The notes beneath the pieces are model-generated. The model had not been told where the DNA came from. It worked only from the letters and a program-made list of their open reading frames with translations, and ran no database searches. DNA of 24,278 nucleotides from an uncultured Bacilli bacterium (GTDB lineage Bacteria; Bacillota_I; Bacilli_A; RF39; UBA660), in the NCBI GenBank assembly GCA_947626445.1, contig CANQSC010000011.1:1-24278 (forward strand), written 5' to 3'. Of this stretch, positions 13,361 through 19,646 are shown piece after piece. Position 1 is the first letter of the stretch; every line of letters starts with the position of its first letter. The translations under genes were made by a program, and so were the position numbers.

Positions 13361-14839
13361 ATGGAAAAAAAGAAAGATGGAAAGACATTATTATTTATAG
13401 TAGTAGGAGTAATAGGAACAATATTATTAGTTGTAGGAATAACATATGCATATTGGATATTAACAAGACAACAAACAGGAGAGAATGTAGTAAATACAGC
13501 TTGTTTAAATATAACATTTACAGGAGAAAATGATATAAGTTTAGATAAAGCCTATCCAATGAATGAAGAACAACTAGAAAGTTTTTTAGCAAGTGCAAAA
13601 CCATATCATTTTACAATCCATAACGAATGTAATGTTTTAGCAAGTGCAAGTATCAATTTAGAGTCATTAACAGTAAGTGGAAAAGCCTTAGAAGATGAAT
13701 ATATAGATGCAATACTATATGAAGATGATTATAATTCAAACTTAAATACAAATAAAAAATTAACAGGAAATACACCAAATGATGCAAACAAAGTTATTAG
13801 TGATGCAAAACATGCTTATAGTTTATATAATTTTACATTAAAAGCAAATGAAGAAAGAGATTTTAATTTATTACTATATATGGACCCAGATACCCCAATG
13901 GTAGATGCAAATATGAATGCAAGTTGGAAAGGGAAAATAACCTTAAGTACAGAATATCAAGAAGAAAATACAACAATTAGAAAAATAGATACAAGTGTTA
14001 ATAAAGGAATGTGGGAATATAAAGATAAATTAACTAAAATAGTAATAGAAAATAAAAAAAGTGTAAAAACAGCAGAAGATGGTGGAAAAGTATATGGGCC
14101 ATTTGATGAAAGTGCAGATGGATATGGAGGAGTACAAAGTTATGTAGTATGTGATAATGAAGAAACAGAATGTACAGGGTATTTACAAGGAACAAATGGA
14201 ATAAAAGGAAATGAAGATAGTAGCCATTTATTTACTGTTTTTAGAAATGTAACAAAAATAGAAGGATTAGAAAATATAGACACCAGTAATGTTTCTAAAA
14301 TGTCTGAAATGTTCCAAGGGTGCGATAATTTGAAAACATTAGATTTAAGTATGTGGGATACAAGCAGTTTAACTGATATTGGTTATATAGTTAGAGGAAT
14401 GGGTAAATTACAAGAAATAAATTTAAGTAATTGGGACTTAAGCAAAATAATGTATCCATTAATATTTTCAAACGTTCCTAATTTGACAACAATAAATTTT
14501 TCAAATGTAATTTTACCAGCAAATAGTCAGGCTTTGCTAGCAGGAATTTCTAATTTAGAAAATCTTATTTTAGATAATATTGATACAAGAAATGTAACAA
14601 ATATGTCTCAAATATTTGCTGGTTGTACAGGCTTAACAACTTTAGATTTAAGTAGTTTTGATACAAGTAATGTAACCAATATGAATCAAATGTTTGCTGG
14701 AACAACAAATTTGCAATCAATAACATTTGGTTCTAAATTTGTTCATAAACCTGAAGCAACAACAAATGGTATGTTTAGCGGTTGTATAGCACCAGAACGA
14801 CCAACAGGCGATACATGGAGTGGTGTAAGTTTTGATTAG
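13361..14839 (+). CDS. Membrane-anchored BspA-like leucine-rich-repeat surface protein
   Basis: This 492-aa protein has one N-terminal membrane segment (9-27) ending GITYAYW, like the SipW-type exits at the left of the window. An extracellular beta-rich region (about 35-205) resembles TasA-type sandwich domains. BspA-like DUF285 repeats (about 270-470) show the unit LDLSSFDTSNVTNM and MF.GC. The end (SGCIAPERPTG...) has no LPXTG motif. BspA-type proteins act in adhesion and interaction with host or other bacteria (family knowledge). AAAAGGAG lies 10 nt before ATG 13361. The promoter holds a G10 tract, so ON/OFF or graded expression is likely. Codon use matches the gene before it. No terminator is seen after the stop. 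Confidence 0.85.
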   Translation: MEKKKDGKTLLFIVVGVIGTILLVVGITYAYWILTRQQTGENVVNTACLNITFTGENDISLDKAYPMNEEQLESFLASAKPYHFTIHNECNVLASASINLESLTVSGKALEDEYIDAILYEDDYNSNLNTNKKLTGNTPNDANKVISDAKHAYSLYNFTLKANEERDFNLLLYMDPDTPMVDANMNASWKGKITLSTEYQEENTTIRKIDTSVNKGMWEYKDKLTKIVIENKKSVKTAEDGGKVYGPFDESADGYGGVQSYVVCDNEETECTGYLQGTNGIKGNEDSSHLFTVFRNVTKIEGLENIDTSNVSKMSEMFQGCDNLKTLDLSMWDTSSLTDIGYIVRGMGKLQEINLSNWDLSKIMYPLIFSNVPNLTTINFSNVILPANSQALLAGISNLENLILDNIDTRNVTNMSQIFAGCTGLTTLDLSSFDTSNVTNMNQMFAGTTNLQSITFGSKFVHKPEATTNGMFSGCIAPERPTGDTWSGVSFD

Positions 14840-14844
14840 CCTTA

Positions 14845-14871
14845 ACCAATCAAATAATTAATCATAAACTA
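14845..14871 (+). promoter_or_regulatory. Sigma-K-like promoter of the 81-aa gene
   Basis: AC (14845-14846), exactly 16 nt, CATAAACTA (14863-14871). This fits the Bacillus sigma-K consensus (AC-N16-CATANNNTA) at every defined base. The predicted start is near 14878, just before or within the RBS AGAGGAGAG. Confidence 0.55.
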
Positions 14872-14890
14872 CTTTGAGAGGAGAGTATTT

Positions 14891-15136
14891 ATGAATCCAT
14901 ATATTAATATGTATCGGGAACGGAATCGTTATTATCCTAATAATAATGACCGTTTTATTTTTCCTTTTTTAGTTGGGGCTGTAACAGGGGGAGCAGCAGT
15001 TGGTTTAACAAGACCTAGACCAATTTATAATGTCGCACCAAATCCTGGTCCTAATTATGGTCCTGGCTATGGTCCAGATTATTATCCACCTAGACCTTAT
15101 GGTAATTATTCTTATAATTACTATATTCCTTATTGA
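14891..15136 (+). CDS. Tyr/Pro/Gly-rich small protein, probable spore-coat component
   Basis: The 81-aa protein has an Arg/Asn/Tyr-rich start, a central hydrophobic Gly-rich segment (about 23-42, FIFPFLVGAVTGGAAVGL) and a Pro/Gly/Tyr-rich tail (GPNYGPGYGPDYYPPRPYG). No family is recognised. Composition is typical of coat or cross-linked structural proteins, and the sigma-K-like promoter supports late mother-cell expression; both are indirect. AGAGGAGAG lies 5 nt before ATG 14891. It converges on rodA: the TGA stop overlaps the rodA stop region by 7 nt, leaving no space for a terminator. Confidence 0.7.
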   Translation: MNPYINMYRERNRYYPNNNDRFIFPFLVGAVTGGAAVGLTRPRPIYNVAPNPGPNYGPGYGPDYYPPRPYGNYSYNYYIPY

Positions 15137-16254
15137 TATTGGATATGAATTGTTTTACTTTTTTTAGTAAAACTTTTCTTTTGGTCTAAAACTATTCCTA
15201 AAAAAGCAAACATAATAATCATAAAAGAACCACCATAGCTTAAAAATGGTAAAGGAATTCCGATTATTGGTAATAGTCCTAAATTCATGCCAATATTTTC
15301 AAATTGACTAAATAAAAAAATTGTTAAGAAAGCTTTAAAAAATAATTTCTTGGTTTCATTTTTTTCCCTTTTTAAAAAATTTATTAAACAATAATCAATA
15401 ACTAAATAACAAATTAAAATACCTATTGGACCGATAAAACCAAAAACATTACTTGATAAAGCAAAAATAAAATCAGTTGGAGCTTCTGGAATATATATAC
15501 CAGTTTCATATAAATTAAATTTAAATAATGGTGCACTTCCTAAAGCTGTTAGGGAATTTTCAATTTGCATACCTTTACCAAAATCTAAAACTCTTTCAAT
15601 CCGATAGAAAAAAGAAGTTCCTAAAATCTTTATTAAAAAATCTCTTTGCCAATAATAAGCATAGAAAAAAGCACCTAATAAACCGGTAATAATTAATAAA
15701 AAGACCCAAAACCATTTTTTAGATATTTTAGTATTCCATAATATTACAATTGAAATTAATAAAAAGAAGATTATAGCTCCGGTATCTGGTTCTAGGAAAA
15801 CTAATATTGCGGGTATTAAAAAAATTATAATAACTTTTAAAATAAATTTAAACTCATCTTTTATAGTATAGAAATTACGATTAGAACAAAAACTTGCTAA
15901 AAATAAAGCATAAGATAATTTCATTAATTCACTAGGCTGAAATTGCAACTCACCAATTTTTATCCATGCTTTTGCTCCATTGATATTTTTACCGATAAAT
16001 AATACTAATAAAAGCATTAAAAGATTAATTAAATAAAATACTAAACTATAACGAAATAAATATTTTTTTGGAATAAAATAGCAAATAATAAAAACTAACA
16101 AACCAATTCCAATCCATATTAATTGCTTATCAAAATGATTATAATATAAAGAACTTATAAACTTTGAATGGTACATTAAAATTAAACTTATTGAAAGTAA
16201 TAAGCTAAAAAATATTCCTAAAATAATAGTTGTTAGTTTATTTGTCTTCTTCAT
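15130..16254 (-). CDS. rodA: RodA-type SEDS peptidoglycan glycosyltransferase
   Basis: The product is 374 aa with about ten membrane segments. SEDS signatures are present: NGAKAWIKIG with FQPSE, LEPDTGA, the PEAPTDFIFA loop with the probable catalytic Asp, and IGMNLGLLPIIGIPLPFLSYGGS. The I-G-M-N and G-I-P-L-P-F forms point to RodA rather than FtsW. It polymerises lipid II during elongation; a spore-specific SEDS role cannot be excluded next to spore genes. The loop before PEAPTDF (SLTALGSAPLFKFNL) lacks the usual Gly-rich G-S-G-G-x-x-G-K-G pattern. The frame opens at a TTG (16272), but ATG 16254 fits the family. No Shine-Dalgarno is visible, and TATAAT ends two bases before this ATG, so the start is uncertain. 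Confidence 0.85.
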   Translation of the reverse strand: MKKTNKLTTIILGIFFSLLLSISLILMYHSKFISSLYYNHFDKQLIWIGIGLLVFIICYFIPKKYLFRYSLVFYLINLLMLLLVLFIGKNINGAKAWIKIGELQFQPSELMKLSYALFLASFCSNRNFYTIKDEFKFILKVIIIFLIPAILVFLEPDTGAIIFFLLISIVILWNTKISKKWFWVFLLIITGLLGAFFYAYYWQRDFLIKILGTSFFYRIERVLDFGKGMQIENSLTALGSAPLFKFNLYETGIYIPEAPTDFIFALSSNVFGFIGPIGILICYLVIDYCLINFLKREKNETKKLFFKAFLTIFLFSQFENIGMNLGLLPIIGIPLPFLSYGGSFMIIMFAFLGIVLDQKKSFTKKSKTIHIQYQ

Positions 16255-16316
16255 AATTATAATATGTGTCAAAAAAAATTAAATTAAACATAAAATGATA
16301 AAAAGAGGTGTTTTGG

Positions 16317-16616
16317 GTGAAAAAGGATTTACCAAGTGTTTTTTCAAATCCGATTGAAAAAGAAATAAAGAATAATGCGGAATATTATTATGGAAGTTTA
16401 AATAGTAATAGAGAAATAAAAGAAAAAAATATTATGCAAGAAATAAATCATATTTTTGCTAGTAAAGATTTTGTTTATAAAAAACAAGTAAGAATTACTA
16501 CTATTAATGATAGTTTTAATGTAACTTTAGTAGGTAGAAATTCTAGTTCATTATTAACTTTAGATAATAAAAGTATTCCGATATCTTCTATTACTGATAT
16601 TGAAGTTTTAAATTAA
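16317..16616 (+). CDS. Conserved-looking small protein, unknown function
   Basis: The 99-aa product reads KDLPSVFSNPIEKEIKNNAEYYYGS... then a region ending ITDIEVLN. The frame opens at GTG 16308, but that codon is inside the RBS AAGAGGTG (16303-16310). GTG 16317 is 6 nt after it and is the better start. There is no signal peptide or membrane segment. The C-terminal half (KKQVRITTINDSFNVTLVGR, LLTLDNKSIPISSITDI) looks like a small beta-barrel, perhaps RNA-binding or Sm-like in appearance, but I cannot assign it. It is divergent from rodA and ends at a shared terminator. Confidence 0.65.
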   Translation: MKKDLPSVFSNPIEKEIKNNAEYYYGSLNSNREIKEKNIMQEINHIFASKDFVYKKQVRITTINDSFNVTLVGRNSSSLLTLDNKSIPISSITDIEVLN

Positions 16617-16617
16617 A

Positions 16618-16640
16618 AAAAACACCAAATTGGTGTTTTT
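16618..16640. terminator. Bidirectional terminator
   Basis: AAAAACACC (16618-16626) pairs with GGTGTTTTT (16632-16640) around AAATT. T runs follow in both directions (A8 at 16615-16622 for the minus strand). It serves the converging 99-aa and EIIB-like genes and overlaps the stop of the latter. Confidence 0.9.
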
Positions 16641-16956
16641 AGATTAATTGGTCAATATACCTTTTTAATTCTTTGGCATCTTTACCAAAAATAATTTTTA
16701 ATTGATTATCTATTTCAACAATTCCTTTTGCTCCTAATTTAGTTATTGCATCTTTATCAACTATACTAACATCTTTTAAAATAACTTTAAATCTAGACAT
16801 ATTACATTCAGCATTAACAATATTGTCTTTACCACCTAAGTAGTTAATTAATTTATTAGCTTCAATATTAAAATCTTTTCTCATTAGTTTAGCAACTATT
16901 AAAGAAATAAATATTAAACTAACAATAATAATTAAATATATTAACCATTGATCCAT
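16639..16956 (-). CDS. Membrane-tethered PTS EIIB-like domain protein
   Basis: The 105-aa protein has one N-terminal membrane helix (5-25) and then a single glucose-family EIIB domain (about 33-102): LINYLGGKDNI, a Cys at position 51 where the phosphorylated Cys of C-x-T-R-L normally lies (here CNMSRFKV), and GIVEIDNQLKIIFG. EIIB normally passes phosphate from EIIA to a sugar, fused to an EIIC channel. None is encoded nearby, so this may be a regulatory or orphan phosphocarrier (inferred). AAGAAAGG lies 10 nt upstream and TATAAT at 16982-16987 (minus strand) is a likely -10. Confidence 0.75.
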   Translation of the reverse strand: MDQWLIYLIIIVSLIFISLIVAKLMRKDFNIEANKLINYLGGKDNIVNAECNMSRFKVILKDVSIVDKDAITKLGAKGIVEIDNQLKIIFGKDAKELKRYIDQLI

Positions 16957-17008
16957 ATTTATCTAACCTTTCTTAATAAGAATTATACTATACTTTTTTT
17001 AAAAATGC

Positions 17009-17035
17009 ACTATTTTTAAAAATTAACATAAATTA
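17009..17035 (+). promoter_or_regulatory. Sigma-K-like promoter of the CotZ-like gene
   Basis: GCAC (17007-17010), exactly 16 nt, CATAAATTA (17027-17035). This is a full match to AC-N16-CATANNNTA. The predicted start near 17042 leaves AGGAAAGGGG in the leader. In Bacillus the cotVWXYZ coat genes are sigma-K-dependent, which agrees. Confidence 0.65.
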
Positions 17036-17066
17036 TTAGTGAGAATATAGGAAAGGGGAAAATGTT

Positions 17067-17483
17067 ATGTGTAACAACGATAATAATTCTAACTGCATCT
17101 CTGAAATATTAAATGTCATCTTAGTTTTACAACAAAATGCATGTCCAGATTCTTGTTTAGACTCATGTGACCGTCCAGTACTTGGAGGTGGACCTAATTG
17201 CTTAGTATGTAATACTAGACCAATTCAACTTTTCACTTGTGGCTCTAACGGAACACCATTATCTATGCCTACCACTAAAGACCCAGTAACACCACAGACA
17301 ACATCAACTATTTTTAGAGTAGAAAAAGTAGATAATAATTGCTGTACTTGTCGAGTATTAGAAGATAATCCAGATACAACAAGCTTAAATCCATATGTTG
17401 CTACCAATTCATTTTTTACAATTGATTTAGGTTGTGTATGTGCATTACGATGCTTATCTGATACATATATCGAATGCGTTTAA
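17067..17483 (+). CDS. CotY/CotZ family spore-coat protein
   Basis: The 138-aa Cys-rich protein has clusters at the N-terminus (CPDSCLDSCDRP, CLVC), in the middle (FRVEKVDNNCCTCRVL) and at the C-terminus (DLGCVCALRCLSDTYIECV). FRVEKVD followed by paired cysteines and the closing D-L-x-C-x-C pattern fit CotY/CotZ, which assemble by disulfides into the outer coat (crust). It is somewhat shorter than the Bacillus proteins. AAAGGGG lies 8 nt before ATG 17067; an out-of-frame ATG at 17062 is ignored. The sigma-K-like promoter and terminator mark a one-gene unit. It is strong evidence that the organism makes, or descends from makers of, spores. Confidence 0.8.
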   Translation: MCNNDNNSNCISEILNVILVLQQNACPDSCLDSCDRPVLGGGPNCLVCNTRPIQLFTCGSNGTPLSMPTTKDPVTPQTTSTIFRVEKVDNNCCTCRVLEDNPDTTSLNPYVATNSFFTIDLGCVCALRCLSDTYIECV

Positions 17484-17490
17484 AATAAGA

Positions 17491-17512
17491 AAACTGCAAA
17501 TGCGGTTTTTTT
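17491..17512 (+). terminator. Terminator of the CotZ-like gene
   Basis: AAACTGCA (17491-17498) pairs with TGCGGTTT (17501-17508) with one T-G pair and a tight loop, then T to 17512. Confidence 0.7.
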
Positions 17513-17564
17513 ATTTTAGGTTTTATGATATACTTTTATTAAGAAAGAATAAAAGGTGTTAAAT

Positions 17565-18326
17565 ATGCAAGAACTATTTAATAAAACTAAAGAATTAGAA
17601 GAATTAGCTATAAATATAAATAATGTTCAAAATGAATATTTTAAAATAATTATGAAGATAGAAGAGATTCATTTTTTACAATTAAAAATTGAAACTAAAT
17701 TAGAAATAAATGAAGAATTAAAAAATGAATATAATAAATGGAAAGAAGAAAAGTTAAATTTAATTTTTTGGTTTATAAGATTAGGTAAATATATTGCTAA
17801 TTTAAAGAAACAAAATATTAGTTTAACGAAAAGTGAAAATGCTAGTTTAAAAAATTTAATCCAATTTTTAACTAAATATAATTATATTTGTAGACAAGAT
17901 ACTGATGAGAAAATAAAAGAAAAAATTGAAATTCAAATAAATAATTTATTTCAGAATATTTTTAAAACTGATAAAAAACTAATTAAGAATAAAGATATCG
18001 TAACTAAAATTGTTCCTTATTTTGAATATAATCCTGTTAAAGTAAATAATTATAAATATTTTAAAGGTAGTTTTTTAATTAATTTAAATACTAAAGTATA
18101 TTATGATGAAAATTTAGATATGTTTAGTTGTTGTTATTATGATTCTAGTTTACCAAGAAAAGTTGTAGCAATGTTAATTAATGATGGTAATCAAAATATT
18201 GTTGTTGATTCTGAAGAAGAATTAAATAAAATTAGTAATTATCAAATTATTGGTTTAAAAGGGGTATGTGAAGATGTTATTGAAGGTTGGTATAAATTAG
18301 ATGATGTAAAATTTGTTGAAAATTAA
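17565..18326 (+). CDS. Unknown protein with N-terminal helical region
   Basis: The 253-aa product begins MQELFNKTKELEELAININN. Residues 1-160 are mostly helical, Lys/Glu/Asn-rich and probably coiled coil. The last 90 (NYKYFKGSFLINLNTKVYYDENLDMFSCCYYD...) look like a small globular alpha/beta domain. There is no signal peptide or clear membrane segment and I recognise no family. GTG 17556 is in frame but belongs to the RBS AAAAGGTG (17551-17558); ATG 17565 is 6 nt beyond. TGATATACT (17526-17534) is an extended -10. It converges on the nuclease remnant across a shared hairpin. Confidence 0.65.
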   Translation: MQELFNKTKELEELAININNVQNEYFKIIMKIEEIHFLQLKIETKLEINEELKNEYNKWKEEKLNLIFWFIRLGKYIANLKKQNISLTKSENASLKNLIQFLTKYNYICRQDTDEKIKEKIEIQINNLFQNIFKTDKKLIKNKDIVTKIVPYFEYNPVKVNNYKYFKGSFLINLNTKVYYDENLDMFSCCYYDSSLPRKVVAMLINDGNQNIVVDSEEELNKISNYQIIGLKGVCEDVIEGWYKLDDVKFVEN

Positions 18327-18355
18327 AAAAACTTGCAGGTTATGCAAATTTTTTT
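18326..18355. terminator. Hairpin between convergent genes, probably bidirectional
   Basis: TTGCA (18333-18337) and TGCAA (18343-18347) form the core. A C-A mismatch is followed by A6/T7 pairing (18326-18331 with 18349-18355). The A and T runs give tails for both strands. Confidence 0.6.
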
Positions 18356-18694
18356 AGTGTAGTTTTAAGATTTCATCTTTTGATAAATCAGTTACTTCAA
18401 TAATATCGTTAATGTTATCACCACGAGATAACATTTTTTTAGCAATTTCAAGTTTACTGTCATTTTGACCTTTTTCTAAGCCTGCATTGTAAGACATCTT
18501 TTTTTCAGTATTTAATATCATTTGTTGGTCTTCTTCATAAGTCATCCAACTTTGAAAAGCATCACTGTCATTTAATTTAGTTAATTCATCAGTATACTTA
18601 GCCACAAAATCATCTCCATTACTCAAAGCTTTTAAATCATCTTTATCTAAATCAAACATTATTAAATGCTTATATTTATTAATGTTTTTTTCAT
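18354..18694 (-). pseudogene. Duplicated C-terminal fragment of the Rpn-type nuclease gene
   Basis: The open part (18354-18659, MFDLDKDDLKALSNGDDFV...) repeats the C-terminal third of the gene just upstream, almost identically up to the sequence QQMILNTEKKMSYN. It then diverges: it has AGLEKGQ where the other has EGQ, and its last 26 residues differ except for TDLSKDEIL. Similarity begins right at the upstream stop codon (ATGA at 18694), before the ATG at 18659. No RBS precedes that ATG and it has neither the N-terminal half nor the active site, so it is a remnant. It may be a donor for tail exchange. Confidence 0.75.
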
Positions 18695-19019
18695 TTTAGA
18701 TTTAAAATTTCATCTTTTGATAAATCAGTAAAAGACATAATTTTATCTACTGGTATATTATCATTTAACATTTTTTTAGCAATTTCAAGTTTACTGTCAT
18801 TTTGACCTTCATTGTAAGACATCTTTTTTTCAGTATTTAATATCATTTGTTGGTCTTCTTCATAAGTCATCCAACTTTGAAAAGCATCACTGTCATTTAA
18901 TTTAGTTAATTCATCAGTATACTTAGCCACAAAATCATCTCCATTACTCAAAGTTTTTAGATCATCTTTATCTAAATCAAACATTATTAAATGCTTATAT
19001 TTATTAATATTTTTTTCAT
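18354..19019 (-). repeat. 325-bp tandem direct duplication
   Basis: Copy A (minus strand from 19019 to 18691) and copy B (18694 to 18354) are in the same orientation, offset by 325 nt. Most of the 5' two-thirds is near-identical; the 3' third is diverged. The join falls exactly on the TGA of copy A. Confidence 0.85.
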
Positions 19020-19520
19020 CCTTATTGTACCAAAAACTGTTAGCTATGTCCATGTTGAATTCCCATATTTCAATGTTATCTAAATAATTTTTAGAACCAT
19101 CTTCATTTGATATAGTATACTTTTCAACCACATTTTTACTATCTTTCATATTATAAGTGAAATCAATATGAATGAATTCATATTCTAAATCATAGTCTTC
19201 ACCAATTTTAGTTTGAGAACTTATTTTGTTAAAAAAGTAACAAGCATTTCTAAGATGTAAATAGGCTGGATTATATGCATTCATTTCCACGTGAATCAAT
19301 TTTTTTCTGTTCTAACAAGTAAATCTACAGTTTTGGCTCTTTCTACTAAATTACCAGTTTTTAATTCTGTTTGTAAGTAAGTAATTTCCTCAATTTTTGT
19401 ATTTAAAACTCTTTGTAAGAATTCTCTTAATAAATCTTCATATTTTTCATTACCAAAAATTTCTTTAAAAGGCCTATTATACTTACCATGCCAAAATTCT
19501 TTTAAGGTAGTAGTATCCAT
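18691..19520 (-). pseudogene. Rpn/PD-(D/E)XK nuclease-transposase family gene, frameshifted
   Basis: Two overlapping frames make one family member of about 275 aa. Frame 1 (19520-19296, 74 aa) carries RPFKEIFGNEKYEDLLREFL and the active-site Asp of KTVDLLVRTE. Frame 2 (19299-18691) carries IHVEMN (Glu-x-Asn in place of the more usual Glu-x-Gln), the helical middle and a tail ending LSKDEILNLK. The break is at A7 (19306-19300): GAA AAA AAT TGA, where a -1 shift restores the protein. Such proteins promote RecA-independent recombination and are often multi-copy. AGAGAGGTGA precedes ATG 19520 and TATAAT (19547-19552, minus strand) may be the -10. It could be a dead gene, a phase-variable one or a frameshifted one; the reading of both halves is otherwise intact. 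Confidence 0.75.
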
Positions 19521-19588
19521 TTATTCACCTCTCTTTCAAGGTTGTTATTATAAACTAAGAGTTGTAAGAACTTTGTCGAATTAAAGTT

Positions 19589-19612
19589 AAAATTAAAAAA
19601 AATTTTAATTTT
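19589..19612. repeat. AT-only inverted repeat between divergent genes
   Basis: AAAATTAAAA (19589-19598) and TTTTAATTTT (19603-19612) are perfectly inverted around AAAA. It sits between the divergent nuclease and membrane-protein genes, near both -10 boxes, so it could be an operator. It could equally be chance in AT-rich DNA. Confidence 0.4.
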
Positions 19613-19646
19613 GGAGTAAATAGTTTATAATAAATTTAGAAAGATT

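Noticed and set aside
15137..15240. Genetic code 4 (TGA as Trp) in view of the Mollicutes-like AT content
   Set aside because: Trp is TGG in all genes, and TGA ends the 81-aa gene and frame 2 of the nuclease gene at sensible places.
18354..19520. A complete insertion sequence
   Set aside because: No terminal inverted repeats or target-site duplications are visible around the Rpn-type gene; the family is called transposase-like only by name.
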